Source: an uncultured Bacteroidales bacterium (lineage in GTDB: Bacteria > Bacteroidota > Bacteroidia > Bacteroidales > UBA932). Taken from it: a stretch of DNA of 46,724 nt. Below, one piece after another: positions 13,620 through 23,025 of the stretch. Made by a program: the position numbers and the translations under genes. Below the pieces are notes generated by a model, which did not search any database, had not been told where the DNA came from, and saw only the letters and a program-made list of their open reading frames with translations. The first letter of the stretch is position 1. Every line of letters starts with the position of its first letter. Location: positions 1 through 46,724 of the forward strand of contig CASFSL010000004.1 of the NCBI GenBank assembly GCA_949297365.1, written 5' to 3'.

Positions 13620-16600
13620 ATGAATCTAAAGACGTTCATAGACCGGCCTATCCTGTCGGTCGCAATATCGACATTCCTGGTGCTGGTGGGTATCATTGCG
13701 CTGGCAATTCTGCCTATCGAGCAATACCCGGATATCGCACCTCCTACCATCCGCGTATCCACGACCTACAGCGGTGCCAACGCCACGGCCGTGCAGAACG
13801 CGGTGATAGCTCCTCTGGAGGAGGCCATCAACGGTGTGGAGGACATGACCTATATGACTTCCGAGGCAAGTAACTCCGGAAGTGCTTCCATTACAGTATA
13901 TTTCAAGCAGGGAATTGACCCTGATATGGCTGCGGTCAACGTACAGAACCGCGTGTCCAGAGCCACATCCCTGCTGCCGGCGGAGGTTACCAGGGTCGGT
14001 GTCGAGGTGTCCAAGCGTCAGAGCAGTACCCTGAAGGTATTTGCCCTTGTGTCGCCTGACAGCACCTACGACGAGACTTTCCTCACCAACTACCTTTCCA
14101 TCAACGTGAAGCCTCAGATCCAGCGTATCTCCGGAGTGGGCGACTGCAACGTGATGGGCGGTGACTATGCGATGCGTGTGTGGATGAAGCCTGACGTGAT
14201 GGCCCAGTACGGTCTGATACCTTCCGATGTCAGCGCGGCTCTGTCCAGCCAGAACATCGAGGCCTCGACCGGTGCCATAGGTGAGAATTCCGACAACGTC
14301 TTCCAGTACACCCTCCGTTACAAGGGCCGTCTGTCCACCGAGGAGGAGTTCGGAGAGATAGTCATCCGGGCCTATGACGATGGCCGTGTCCTGAAGCTGA
14401 AGGATATCGCCGACATCGAGCTCGGTGCGGTCTCCTACAACTTCGAGGGCCGTGTGAAGGGTGCTCCCGGTGTTACCTGTATGATCAACCAGACTGCCGG
14501 AAGTAACGCCAACGAGATCATCAAGGAGATAGACGCATATCTGGAGACTGTGAAGGCTGATCTGCCCAAAGGTATTGAGATAATAGACATCATGAGTACC
14601 AAGGACTTCCTCGACGCCTCCATACAGGAGGTGATAAAGACTCTCTTCGAGACCATCCTGCTCGTGGTACTGGTGGTGTACGTCTTCCTGCAGAGTCCGA
14701 GGGCGACCCTCATCCCTACGATATGTATCTTCGTCGCGCTGATTGCGACATTCGCATTCATGATAGTGGCCGGCTTCACCATCAACCTGATCACCCTCTT
14801 CGCGCTGATCCTGGTTATCGGTACGGTCGTGGACGATGCCATAATAGTCGTCGAGGCGGTGCAGGCACGCTTCGACATGGGTTACAGGTCTGCATATAAA
14901 GCCGCGATGGACGGTGTCGAGGGTGTGTCCGCAGCCGTCGTGTCCGCGACGCTGGTCTTCATGGCCGTGTTCATCCCCGTATCCTTCCTGGGCGGTACCT
15001 CCGGTCTGTTCTACAAGCAGTTCGGTCTGACCATGGCTGCGGCGGTAGGTTTCTCGGCCATCAACGCCCTTACTCTCTCGCCCGCGCTTTGCGCCCTGAT
15101 CATGAAGCCCAACGAGATCGTGGCTCCCGGTGAGAAGCCCAAGCAGTTCTCGACCAGGTTCAGAATCGCTTTCGAGGCATCATTCGGACGTATGATCACC
15201 AAGTACAAGGGCGGAGTGAAGTTCTTCATCAAGCACAAGTGGGTAGGTGTAGGTACTCTTGTGGCGGCCTGCGGTCTGCTCGTGTACTTCATGGCCACGG
15301 CGAAGACATCCCTGGTGCCCAACGAGGATACCGGTTCGCTCTTCATCAGTGTGGATGCGGCTCCCGGTACCACTCTTGCCGAGACCAATGACATTCTGAC
15401 CGAGATGCAGAACAGCATCAAGGACATCGAGGAGATCCAGACCTACAACCAGGTGGCCGGTTTCTCCTTCTCCGGTAGCGGTGCCTCGCACGCCATGATG
15501 ATGATACGTCTCAAGGACTGGAGCCTGCGTCCCGACAAGGACCAGAGCTATACTGCGGTCATCGAGAAGATATACGCCAATACGGCCCATATCAAGAACG
15601 CGCAGATCTTCATCTTCGCACCTCCTATGATTTCCGGTTACGGTACCGGTAACAGCTTCTTCGTAGACCTTCAGGACCGTTCGGGCCGTGGCATCGATGC
15701 GCTGGAGGAGGTGACCCAGGGCTTCATAGCCGCTCTCAACGAGAGACCCGAGGTGCAGATGGCCTATACCTCGTTCAGCTCCGATTTTCCTCAGTATCAG
15801 ATAGACGTGGATGCGGCCAAATGTATCCGTGCCGGTACTACCACAGACGCGGTGCTCTCCGTGCTGTCGGGCTACTACGGCAGTATGTACGTGTCCAACT
15901 TCAACCGTTTCACCAAGCTCTACCGTGTCATCCTGCAGGCTCCGCCCGAGTTCAGGGACAATATGCAGTCGCTCGATGACGTGTATGTGCGTACGACCGA
16001 CGGTATGGCTCCCGTAAGCCAGTTCGTGACACTGACCAAGATATACGGAGCCGAGGTGCTCAACCGCTTCAACATGTTCACCTCCATCACCGTGCAGGGT
16101 ATGCCTAATCCCGGATACAGTTCGGGAGACATCATCGCCGCCATCGAGGAGGTCAGCAAGGAGGCCCTGCCTACCGGTTTCGGCTACGAGTTCTCCGGCA
16201 TGACCCGTGAGGAGGCCGAGCTGGCCGAGTCCAACACCACGGCCATAGTGTATGTGATCTGCGTGATATTCATCTACCTGATCCTCTGCGGTATGTACGA
16301 GAGTCTCTTCCTGCCGCTCGCGGTGCTTTGCTCAGTGCCCTTCGGTCTGATGGGAAGCTACTTCTTCACCAAGCTGTGCGGTATGGAGAGCAACATCTAC
16401 ACCCAGGTCGGTATGGTCATGCTGATCGGTCTGCTGTCCAAGACTGCGATCCTGATTACCGAATACGGCTCGCAGCGTAGAAAGAGGGGCATGTCCCTCA
16501 GTGCGGCGGCTCTGTCCGCAGCCGGAGTGCGACTCAGGCCTATCCTTATGACAGTGCTTACCATGGTGATCGGTCTGCTGCCTCTGATTACTGCTTCGGG

Positions 16601-16763
16601 TGTCGGTGCCAACGGTTACCGCTCCCTCGGTATCGGTACAGCCGGCGGTATGGTGGTCGGAACCATCGCCCTTATGTTCATCACGCCCATGTTCTTCGTC
16701 ATCTTCCAGTATGTGGAGGAGAAGGTAATGGGTAAAAGAAAGGAGGAAAGAGCAGCATTATGA
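13620..16763 (+). CDS. RND efflux pump inner-membrane subunit (HAE-1, AcrB/MexB-like)
   Basis: A 1047-residue proton-driven hydrophobe/amphiphile exporter of the AcrB type. It starts with the usual amphipathic NLKTFIDRPILSVAIS helix and TM1. The proton-relay aspartates are D405 and D406 in GTVVDDAIIVVEA, matching D407/D408 of AcrB. GGTSGLFYKQFGLTMA and the second-half SKTAILITEYG are further family blocks. The layout is TM1, a periplasmic porter/docking loop, TM2-7, a second loop, and TM8-12. Substrates cannot be read from sequence; drugs, bile salts or fatty acids are common. Its last four bases overlap the start of the next gene (ATGA). Confidence 0.95.
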   Translation: MNLKTFIDRPILSVAISTFLVLVGIIALAILPIEQYPDIAPPTIRVSTTYSGANATAVQNAVIAPLEEAINGVEDMTYMTSEASNSGSASITVYFKQGIDPDMAAVNVQNRVSRATSLLPAEVTRVGVEVSKRQSSTLKVFALVSPDSTYDETFLTNYLSINVKPQIQRISGVGDCNVMGGDYAMRVWMKPDVMAQYGLIPSDVSAALSSQNIEASTGAIGENSDNVFQYTLRYKGRLSTEEEFGEIVIRAYDDGRVLKLKDIADIELGAVSYNFEGRVKGAPGVTCMINQTAGSNANEIIKEIDAYLETVKADLPKGIEIIDIMSTKDFLDASIQEVIKTLFETILLVVLVVYVFLQSPRATLIPTICIFVALIATFAFMIVAGFTINLITLFALILVIGTVVDDAIIVVEAVQARFDMGYRSAYKAAMDGVEGVSAAVVSATLVFMAVFIPVSFLGGTSGLFYKQFGLTMAAAVGFSAINALTLSPALCALIMKPNEIVAPGEKPKQFSTRFRIAFEASFGRMITKYKGGVKFFIKHKWVGVGTLVAACGLLVYFMATAKTSLVPNEDTGSLFISVDAAPGTTLAETNDILTEMQNSIKDIEEIQTYNQVAGFSFSGSGASHAMMMIRLKDWSLRPDKDQSYTAVIEKIYANTAHIKNAQIFIFAPPMISGYGTGNSFFVDLQDRSGRGIDALEEVTQGFIAALNERPEVQMAYTSFSSDFPQYQIDVDAAKCIRAGTTTDAVLSVLSGYYGSMYVSNFNRFTKLYRVILQAPPEFRDNMQSLDDVYVRTTDGMAPVSQFVTLTKIYGAEVLNRFNMFTSITVQGMPNPGYSSGDIIAAIEEVSKEALPTGFGYEFSGMTREEAELAESNTTAIVYVICVIFIYLILCGMYESLFLPLAVLCSVPFGLMGSYFFTKLCGMESNIYTQVGMVMLIGLLSKTAILITEYGSQRRKRGMSLSAAALSAAGVRLRPILMTVLTMVIGLLPLITASGVGANGYRSLGIGTAGGMVVGTIALMFITPMFFVIFQYVEEKVMGKRKEERAAL

Positions 16764-18160
16764 GAAAGACAATATTGATATCAATGGCGGTGCTGATGGC
16801 CAGCGGATGCTCCATCTACCGCAAATACGAGAGGCCTGAGAACATAGTCCCGATGGACAGTCTGTACAGGGCTGAGCTGGTATCCCCGGATGATGCGGCT
16901 GCAGCGGCCGACAGTTCCTCTTTCGGCTACATGCCCTGGGAAGAGATGTTTACAGACCCTCATCTTCAGGAACTTATCCGTACAGGTCTGGAGAACAACA
17001 CCGACCTGCTCAGCGCGGCTCTCCGCGTACAGCAGGCCCAGGCCCGTCTGAAAGCCTCGAAGTGGGCTTATTCCCCTTCGCTCAATCTGGGTCCTCAGGC
17101 AGGGTACAATTACTCCCTTAGCGACGGAGCCGGCACAGGCTCAGGCTCCTACAATCTCGGCGGCTCAGTCAGCTGGGACATCGACCTTTTCGGCTCGCTG
17201 CTCAACGCCAAGCGCGGAGCCCAGGCTGCTCTCCTGCAGCAGGAGGCTTATCAGCAGGCCGTGCGCTCCCAGCTCATAGCCACTATAGCCAACACCTACT
17301 ATTCGCTTCTGATGCTCGATGAGCAGGTCAGGGTCAGCGAAGAGAACGTGGCTCTGTGGGCAGAGCAGATAAGGTCCATGGAGTCAATGCTGAAGGTGGG
17401 CCGTGTCAATGAGAATGCCGTTACCCAGTCCCGTGCACAGCTTTATGGTCTGGAGGCGTCGCTGGCCGATATGAAGCGTCAGCGTCAGGAGGCGGAGAAC
17501 GCTCTCTGCTCCATCCTGGGCTCAGTATATACCAGTATAGAAAGGAGTACCATCGACGAGCAGGCTCTTCCTCAGGATTTCTCGGTGGGAGTGCCTTTGG
17601 AACTGCTCTCCAACCGTCCCGACGTCTATCAGGCGGAGATGGCCCTGGCCAGTGCGTATTATTCCACCAACCAGGCCCGCTCGGCCTTCTATCCCAAGCT
17701 CACCCTTTCGGGCAGTGCCGGATGGACGGGAGCATTCGGACAGGCCGTGGCCAATCCCGGCGGACTGATCATCAACGCCCTGGCCCAGCTCGCCCAGCCT
17801 ATTTTCAATAAGGGTCAGCTCACATCCAATCTGCGCGTGGCCAAGGCTGAGGAGGAGATAGCCAGACTGACTTACAAGCAGACCCTGCTCGATGCCGGAG
17901 AGGAGGTCAACAACAACCTCTACGCCCTTGAGATCTACGACGAGATGCTCCGGAAGCACCAGGCCCAGCTTGATGACCTGGAGCGCACCGTTGAGACAGC
18001 GGAGTCCCTTTACCGTAGGAGTTCCAAGATGACCTACCTTGAGGTGCTGACCGCCCGTCAGTCCCTGCTCACGGCACAGCTCAACGTGGTATCCGACAAG
18101 TACCTGCTGCTGCAGACCACAGTCAACCTGTACCGCTCCCTCGGAGGAGGAAGACAGTAA
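16760..18160 (+). CDS. Outer-membrane factor lipoprotein (OprM/NodT family)
   Basis: A 466-residue TolC-like channel with lipobox ASGC (C17) and the two repeated helical/beta units of the OprM/NodT family: the segment LQELIRTGLENNTDLLSAALRVQ (in the sequence as LQELIRTGLENN then TDLLSAALRV), the SWDIDLFGSLLNAKRGAQAA block, and the later GVPLELLSNRPDVYQAEMAL block. It would form the trimeric outer-membrane exit duct for the adjacent pump. It overlaps the pump gene by 4 bp. The C-terminus TTVNLYRSLGGG is the standard family ending. Confidence 0.93.
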   Translation: MRKTILISMAVLMASGCSIYRKYERPENIVPMDSLYRAELVSPDDAAAAADSSSFGYMPWEEMFTDPHLQELIRTGLENNTDLLSAALRVQQAQARLKASKWAYSPSLNLGPQAGYNYSLSDGAGTGSGSYNLGGSVSWDIDLFGSLLNAKRGAQAALLQQEAYQQAVRSQLIATIANTYYSLLMLDEQVRVSEENVALWAEQIRSMESMLKVGRVNENAVTQSRAQLYGLEASLADMKRQRQEAENALCSILGSVYTSIERSTIDEQALPQDFSVGVPLELLSNRPDVYQAEMALASAYYSTNQARSAFYPKLTLSGSAGWTGAFGQAVANPGGLIINALAQLAQPIFNKGQLTSNLRVAKAEEEIARLTYKQTLLDAGEEVNNNLYALEIYDEMLRKHQAQLDDLERTVETAESLYRRSSKMTYLEVLTARQSLLTAQLNVVSDKYLLLQTTVNLYRSLGGGRQ

Positions 18161-18166
18161 TGTGAT

Positions 18167-19591
18167 ATGAGACGATACAAGATATTCATGACAGCCGTCG
18201 CCATGCTTGTGGTGGCGGCTTCTTGCAAGGAAGGCAAGGCTCCTGAGCCATACGGCCCGCTGCCTACAGCCGCTCAGCTGGAGTGGCAGAAGATGGAGTA
18301 TTATATGTTCGTACACTTCGGTCCCAATACATTCACCGACAGTGAGTGGGGAACTGGCGAGGAGAATCCGGACGTGTTCGCGCCCACGGCCCTGGACTGC
18401 AACCAGTGGGCCAGGATAGCCAGGGAAGCAGGGATGAAAGGTATCATCATCACGGCCAAGCACCACGACGGCTTCTGTCTGTGGCCCAGCAAATACAGCC
18501 GGCATACCGTAGCTCAGAGCGCATGGCGGGACGGTCAGGGAGACGTGTTGCGTGAGCTTTCCGACGCCTGTGCCAGATACGGCCTTAAGTTCGGAGTGTA
18601 TATCTCGCCGTGGGACCAGAACCATCCCGCATACGGTACCGAGCAGTACAACGAGGTGTTCGCCGGCACCATATCCGAAGTGCTCAGCGAATACGGGGAT
18701 GTATTTGAGCTCTGGTTTGACGGGGCGGATGACCGCCAGGGAGATGCTCCAAGCACTTACAGGTGGAAGTATTTCAATGCTACGGCTACGACTATTCAGC
18801 CCGATGTGGTTATCTTCAGTGACGTCGGTCCGGGATGCCGCTGGGTGGGCAATGAGCGCGGCTACGCCGGGGAGACCAACTGGTCCAGACTGGATGTGGA
18901 TGGTTTTGCACCGGGACGGCTTTCTCCCTCATGGGATACTCTCAACACCGGCAATGTCCACGGCAGCCGGTGGCTTCCTGCCGAGGCCGATGTCTCCATA
19001 CGTCCCGGCTGGTTCTATTCTCCCTCCACCGATGACAGGCTCAAGACGGTGGACGAGCTGATGGACATCTACTATGCTTCCGTAGGCCGCAATGCCAACC
19101 TGCTGCTCAACGTTCCGCCCGACCGCTCGGGCCGGATCAGCCCCGTGGACTCGGCCCGTCTGATGGAGTTCCGGGATGCCCGCGATGAGGCTTTCCATGC
19201 CGACTATGCCAAGATGTCCCGTGCCCTCTCCGAGTCAGTGCGCCGCAACTCTCCCCGCTATGCGGCTTCCAATGCCGTGGACGGGCGTTATTCCACCTAC
19301 TGGGCAACGGACGACAGCGTGACCTCGGCGTCATTCACCGTGTATTTCCGTCGGGACAGAGAGGTAAGTGCCGTGATGATGCAGGAGTACATCCCTCTGG
19401 GCCAGAGAGTGAAGGCATTCAGCGTAGAATGTAAGCTGGCCGATACCGGGGAGTGGAAGGAAGTATGCCGAGGTACGACGATAGGCTATAAGCGCATCAT
19501 GCGTTTTCCGGCCGTCAAGGCTTCCGAGGTGCGTTTCAACATCCTTGATGCCTATGCCAGTCCGCTCATCAACAATGTCGCGATATATTGA
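18167..19591 (+). CDS. GH29 alpha-L-fucosidase-like lipoprotein with C-terminal F5/8-type domain
   Basis: A 474-residue lipoprotein (lipobox VAASC, C20) with a GH29 catalytic barrel at about 35-340. The blocks KMEYYMFVHFGPNTFTDSEWG, here as MEYYMFVHFGPNTF, then ITAKHHDGFCLWPS and FELWFDGADD are diagnostic; D185 in WFDG is the expected nucleophile. A beta-rich F5/8 type C (CBM32-like) domain follows at about 345-474 (AASNAVDGRYSTYWATDD). The sequence fits the 1,3/1,4-fucosidase subfamily better than the broad-specificity one. Its start is only 6 bp after the outer-membrane factor stop, so it should be co-transcribed with the efflux genes from the sigma-54 promoter. That is an unusual neighbour for a glycosidase; host fucosylated glycans are the likely substrate. 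Confidence 0.87.
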   Translation: MRRYKIFMTAVAMLVVAASCKEGKAPEPYGPLPTAAQLEWQKMEYYMFVHFGPNTFTDSEWGTGEENPDVFAPTALDCNQWARIAREAGMKGIIITAKHHDGFCLWPSKYSRHTVAQSAWRDGQGDVLRELSDACARYGLKFGVYISPWDQNHPAYGTEQYNEVFAGTISEVLSEYGDVFELWFDGADDRQGDAPSTYRWKYFNATATTIQPDVVIFSDVGPGCRWVGNERGYAGETNWSRLDVDGFAPGRLSPSWDTLNTGNVHGSRWLPAEADVSIRPGWFYSPSTDDRLKTVDELMDIYYASVGRNANLLLNVPPDRSGRISPVDSARLMEFRDARDEAFHADYAKMSRALSESVRRNSPRYAASNAVDGRYSTYWATDDSVTSASFTVYFRRDREVSAVMMQEYIPLGQRVKAFSVECKLADTGEWKEVCRGTTIGYKRIMRFPAVKASEVRFNILDAYASPLINNVAIY

Positions 19592-19696
19592 CGGAGTGTC
19601 CTGCAGTTGTGACATTGTGGTGACATTCTGTCCGCATATCCTGACGTGGTATCGGATTTGCAGAGGAGTAAGTCAGAAGTTTTAAAATTTAAAGTT

Positions 19697-20179
19697 ATGA
19701 TTACCGAAAAATTACAGAATGCGATCAATGATCAGATAATCGCCGAGATGTGGTCTGCCAACCTCTATCTTTCCATGTCTTTCTATCTTGAGAAAGAGGG
19801 TTATGACGGACTGTCACACTGGATGAAGAAACAGTCACAGGAAGAGCTTGAACATGCATACGACATGGCCTCGTTCCTCCAGAAGAGGGGCGGTACAGCC
19901 AAGGTCAGCATGATCGACGTAGTGCCTCAGGGCTGGGGCAGCGTGCAGGAAGTCTTCAAGCACGTCTATGAGCACGAGTGCCATGTAACATCGTTGATTG
20001 ACAAGATTGTGGACATCGCCCGCGAGGAGAAGGACAAACCTTCCGAGGACTTCTTCATGGGTTATATCCGCGAGCAGGTCGAGGAAGAGGCTACTGCACT
20101 CTCCATCTACGAGAAAGTCCAGAAAGCCGGCGAGGCCGGTCTCGTAATGCTGGACAGCAAGCTCGGCGAGCGCAAATAA
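19697..20179 (+). CDS. ftnA: Ferritin (bacterial FtnA type)
   Basis: A 160-residue non-haem ferritin that oxidises and stores iron in a 24-subunit shell. From ATG 19697 the ferroxidase residues fall at the E. coli FtnA positions: E17 (IIAEMW), E50 and H53 (EELEHA), with further acidic residues in HECHVTSLID and REQVEEEATA. The in-frame TTG-type start upstream (19646) would add 17 residues with no family counterpart, so ATG 19697 is chosen. It is 105 bp after the fucosidase gene and ends in a strong terminator. Confidence 0.95.
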   Translation: MITEKLQNAINDQIIAEMWSANLYLSMSFYLEKEGYDGLSHWMKKQSQEELEHAYDMASFLQKRGGTAKVSMIDVVPQGWGSVQEVFKHVYEHECHVTSLIDKIVDIAREEKDKPSEDFFMGYIREQVEEEATALSIYEKVQKAGEAGLVMLDSKLGERK

Positions 20180-20206
20180 TCCTGACGCAGACCGTCGAGG
20201 ACAATA

Positions 20207-20246
20207 AAGTTCCGGTGGAACCGCAAGGCTTCACCGGAACTTTTTT
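20207..20246 (+). terminator. Intrinsic terminator of ftnA
   Basis: AAGTTCCGGTG (20207-20217) pairs perfectly with CACCGGAACTT (20232-20242) and runs into T6 (20241-20246). It lies between ftnA and the convergent GSCFA gene. Confidence 0.85.
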
Positions 20247-20258
20247 ATCGCCCTATAT

Positions 20259-21113
20259 TCAAAGAACGGATGTGCGGAATCTTTCCCAGACGATATTGAC
20301 GGTCTCAGGAGACGGGTGTACCAGGTCGTCTGCGAACCATGAGTAGTCGCGCAGTTCGTCCAGGACAATCTCGTAGGCCGGAAAATAATGTGTGTTGGGG
20401 AATGCGCTGACCAGATGCTCGACCGCCAGTAGGAGTATGGCCTTGGATATCTGGTTGCCGTGCATTCCGTCTTTCCTGTGGCGGATGGGCGAGACAGTGA
20501 AGATGAAGTGCTTGTCCGGAAAAGCCTTTACGATGTCGTCCCATCTGTCGGTGATATCTTCCACGGTCAGCAGTTCGCGCCGGAATTCCCATGCCGGGTG
20601 CTTGTGGCAGTTGGACACGATGATGTCCCGTTCTATGTGCCGGTATACCCATGATGTTCCGAAAGTGACCATTATCCATTTGGCTTTCCTGAAAGCTGAG
20701 GAGGCTGCGGCCAAGGAGGTATTGGCATTGAGGAGAAACTCCTCCGGGGACTTTCTGGTGAACGAGCCGTGGTGGTAGAACGACACATATCCGTCTCCGT
20801 CCGGAGCAATGGGTCTGTGGCCCGGCTGAGGCCCGACTGTATGTCCGGCCCTTACAGGGTTGGTATTCCGCGGGACTACGTCGCTGTCCGTGAAAATCCT
20901 GCCGTGCGCCAGAAAGTCTATCGAATTGGCTATGGACGCCGGGTTATAGAGCACACCGAACGGATTGGAGCATATCCCGTAGCCCTCTTCCGCAAGCTTG
21001 TTCCCTATCTCCATCGAAAAACATGAGCCCAGCGAGAGTATCCCGGCATCCCTGGTCACTCTTTCCGACCATCCCTTTACTTCAACGACAGTCCTGTTGC
21101 GCTCACACTGCAT
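20259..21113 (-). CDS. GSCFA-domain protein
   Basis: A 284-residue protein of the GSCFA family. The name-giving motif appears as SLGSCFSMEIGNKL near residues 27-40, with an SGNH-hydrolase-like look and further blocks NPFGVLYNP, MVTFGTSWVY, CHKHP, FTVSPIRHRKDG and ADDLVHPS near the C-terminus. The family is common in Bacteroidota, and the motif order (Ser near a GSC, late D-x-x-H) suggests an esterase or acyl-transferase-like fold. Substrate is unknown. It has no signal peptide. It lies 58 bp downstream of two lipoprotein genes on the same strand and may be the third gene of that operon. Confidence 0.85.
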   Translation of the reverse strand: MQCERNRTVVEVKGWSERVTRDAGILSLGSCFSMEIGNKLAEEGYGICSNPFGVLYNPASIANSIDFLAHGRIFTDSDVVPRNTNPVRAGHTVGPQPGHRPIAPDGDGYVSFYHHGSFTRKSPEEFLLNANTSLAAASSAFRKAKWIMVTFGTSWVYRHIERDIIVSNCHKHPAWEFRRELLTVEDITDRWDDIVKAFPDKHFIFTVSPIRHRKDGMHGNQISKAILLLAVEHLVSAFPNTHYFPAYEIVLDELRDYSWFADDLVHPSPETVNIVWERFRTSVL

Positions 21114-21171
21114 TTGTTTGAGGTATTAATGTTTTACAGTATGTGAGTTTCTTGGAACGTTATTGTATTGG

Positions 21172-23001
21172 TCATTCGGCGACAAATGTCTCGGAAAAGA
21201 AGGTCTTACCGACAATATCGGTGTATCCGAAAGCGAAAGCTGTATATTCTGTCCCTTTGGTCAGTCCATCAGGATTGTATATCAGTTCATCGAAAGTTAT
21301 CCTTGTATTCAGCATATCGTTGATGACATAGTATGAGAGCACGGATGCGATTTTAACGTCGTCTGTGTCACATCCGTCGAAGAATGAAGTCTCGAGGACT
21401 CCGTACACGTAATATTCATCGGGATAAGGTGTGAATTTGACCGATGCATTAGATGCACTTTTGTTAAGGATCTCGATGTTGACATCGATGTTCACATCAT
21501 CAGAGCCATCGTCTGCATTGGTTACCAGGGAGCTTGTGGTGAGATCTGAGATTCTTGTACCATATTCGCTGATGGCCATAACACCGATGAACTGCCTGGT
21601 CTCCGGGATGGCTGCCTCACCCATCATATCGTAGTTGGATAGGGTCTGTGTGCCGGTGTATGCCAGAGCGCTCATCCAGTCGGCTCCTGATGAGCAGAGT
21701 ATGTCCAGTACTTCGTCCGTCATCTCCTCCAGTGAGGGGTATGCTTCCAGAACCTCATAGGGCAGCGTATAGGCGAACCATTTCTGGTTAGGGTCAGACG
21801 GAATAATCTCAGCGGAGAATGTGGTGGACATGATATCTTTAGGAGTAATGGAGAAAGAGCAGTTAACCTTTTCCAGACTCATGGCAGAGAATTCCTCCTT
21901 CATGAGTGGAGTGGTGACAACTCCGGACACATCGCAGCCGAAAGCGAATACTACATATTTTTCTCCGTTATTGAATTCGTTGAATGCTTCTGACTGGTTG
22001 TGATAGAACAGTATTTGGCCCATGCCTGTGCCTGATGCCTGTGATTCTTCCAGCAATTCTTCCGCGATTCTGTCGGCGGCATCTTCTCCGTAAGCGTCAA
22101 ACTCAGACTTGGGCATTACATTCCAGTAGTACTGGACATATATGCTGCTTGGGATTACATTGATCCTCATCCCCTCAAGCGTGGGACGGACCATGAAATC
22201 AAACGTACATTCCTGCTGCTCAGGCTCAGTGGTGGTGAATTCCTGCTTGAATACCTTGGAGGTGACAGTGCCGTCGTGGTTGAGCCCGTAAGCGTAGAAC
22301 ACATATTTGGACATGGGTTTGTCAAGGGTAATCTCGTAATTCTCCATGGCTCCCGTTCTGGTGAACATGGCGATGCACTCCTCTTCTGTGATGCCTTCTT
22401 CCCCGAAGGTCATGCCCCATTCGATGAAGTAATTGATGTCCTGCTCAAAGAATTCCCTGCTGTTTTCCTCCAGAGCGTAGTAATCATCATAATCGGAGGC
22501 CATGGCGATGTAGGTGGCCTCAAGGTCGGACGGGATGCAGTTGACTGTCACTGACCTGGAGCTGACGCTGACTATCTCGATCTGGAATGAAAGCCCGGTG
22601 TCCTGGATGAAGTCATCGTCTTCATCATCGGGATTGTCCGGGGTAGAGCCGTTCTGAGTCACTGTCACCGTGACATTCTCCGCTCCGGCATAGGACAGGG
22701 TGATTTCCGCGCTGCGGCTGTCCTCCGTTTCATTGGCGGCGACATTGGCTATGACGGAGGCTTCGGTGGTCTCCTTTATGCTGAGCCAGCCGCAGTCCTC
22801 TGCTGCAGCAGTCAGCTGCTGGCCTTCTACAGGGTTTGCAATGGTGTAGTTGATGGTTATGTCCCCTCCGGCGGCCTCAGCGGTTACAGTCTCCTGAGTC
22901 TGTATCACAGGAGATTCTTTCACAGTCTCCGTATTCTCGGGGGTGCAGCCTGCGAGCAGTGCAAATGCTGCAAAAGGAATTAATGCGAATATTTTTTTCA
23001 T
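21172..23001 (-). CDS. Surface lipoprotein: BACON domain plus four Ig/FnIII-like repeats
   Basis: A 609-residue lipoprotein (lipobox LAGC, C19). Residues about 30-120 form a BACON domain (GGDITINYTIANPVEGQQL, then AEDCGWLSI). The rest is about four divergent units of 110-125 residues, each beginning with a strand like FQIEIVSVSSRSVTVNCIPSD and an E/D-T-Y or Q-Y-Y segment. Each continues with an acidic helix and ends in a strand such as KYVFYAYGLNHDGTVTS or EYTAFAFGYTD. The same unit recurs in the proteins at 23026-24408 and 25528-27327. Very acidic and without an enzyme motif, it is probably cell-surface exposed and binds glycans, mucin or partner proteins. It follows the next lipoprotein gene after 24 bp, in one operon. 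Confidence 0.78.
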   Translation of the reverse strand: MKKIFALIPFAAFALLAGCTPENTETVKESPVIQTQETVTAEAAGGDITINYTIANPVEGQQLTAAAEDCGWLSIKETTEASVIANVAANETEDSRSAEITLSYAGAENVTVTVTQNGSTPDNPDDEDDDFIQDTGLSFQIEIVSVSSRSVTVNCIPSDLEATYIAMASDYDDYYALEENSREFFEQDINYFIEWGMTFGEEGITEEECIAMFTRTGAMENYEITLDKPMSKYVFYAYGLNHDGTVTSKVFKQEFTTTEPEQQECTFDFMVRPTLEGMRINVIPSSIYVQYYWNVMPKSEFDAYGEDAADRIAEELLEESQASGTGMGQILFYHNQSEAFNEFNNGEKYVVFAFGCDVSGVVTTPLMKEEFSAMSLEKVNCSFSITPKDIMSTTFSAEIIPSDPNQKWFAYTLPYEVLEAYPSLEEMTDEVLDILCSSGADWMSALAYTGTQTLSNYDMMGEAAIPETRQFIGVMAISEYGTRISDLTTSSLVTNADDGSDDVNIDVNIEILNKSASNASVKFTPYPDEYYVYGVLETSFFDGCDTDDVKIASVLSYYVINDMLNTRITFDELIYNPDGLTKGTEYTAFAFGYTDIVGKTFFSETFVAE

Positions 23002-23025
23002 GTCTTGTGAGTTGTTCGTTAATTA

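Noticed and set aside
17522-18625. 367-codon minus-strand frame across the outer-membrane factor and fucosidase genes
   Set aside because: It crosses the junction of two well-supported plus-strand genes and has no domain of its own.
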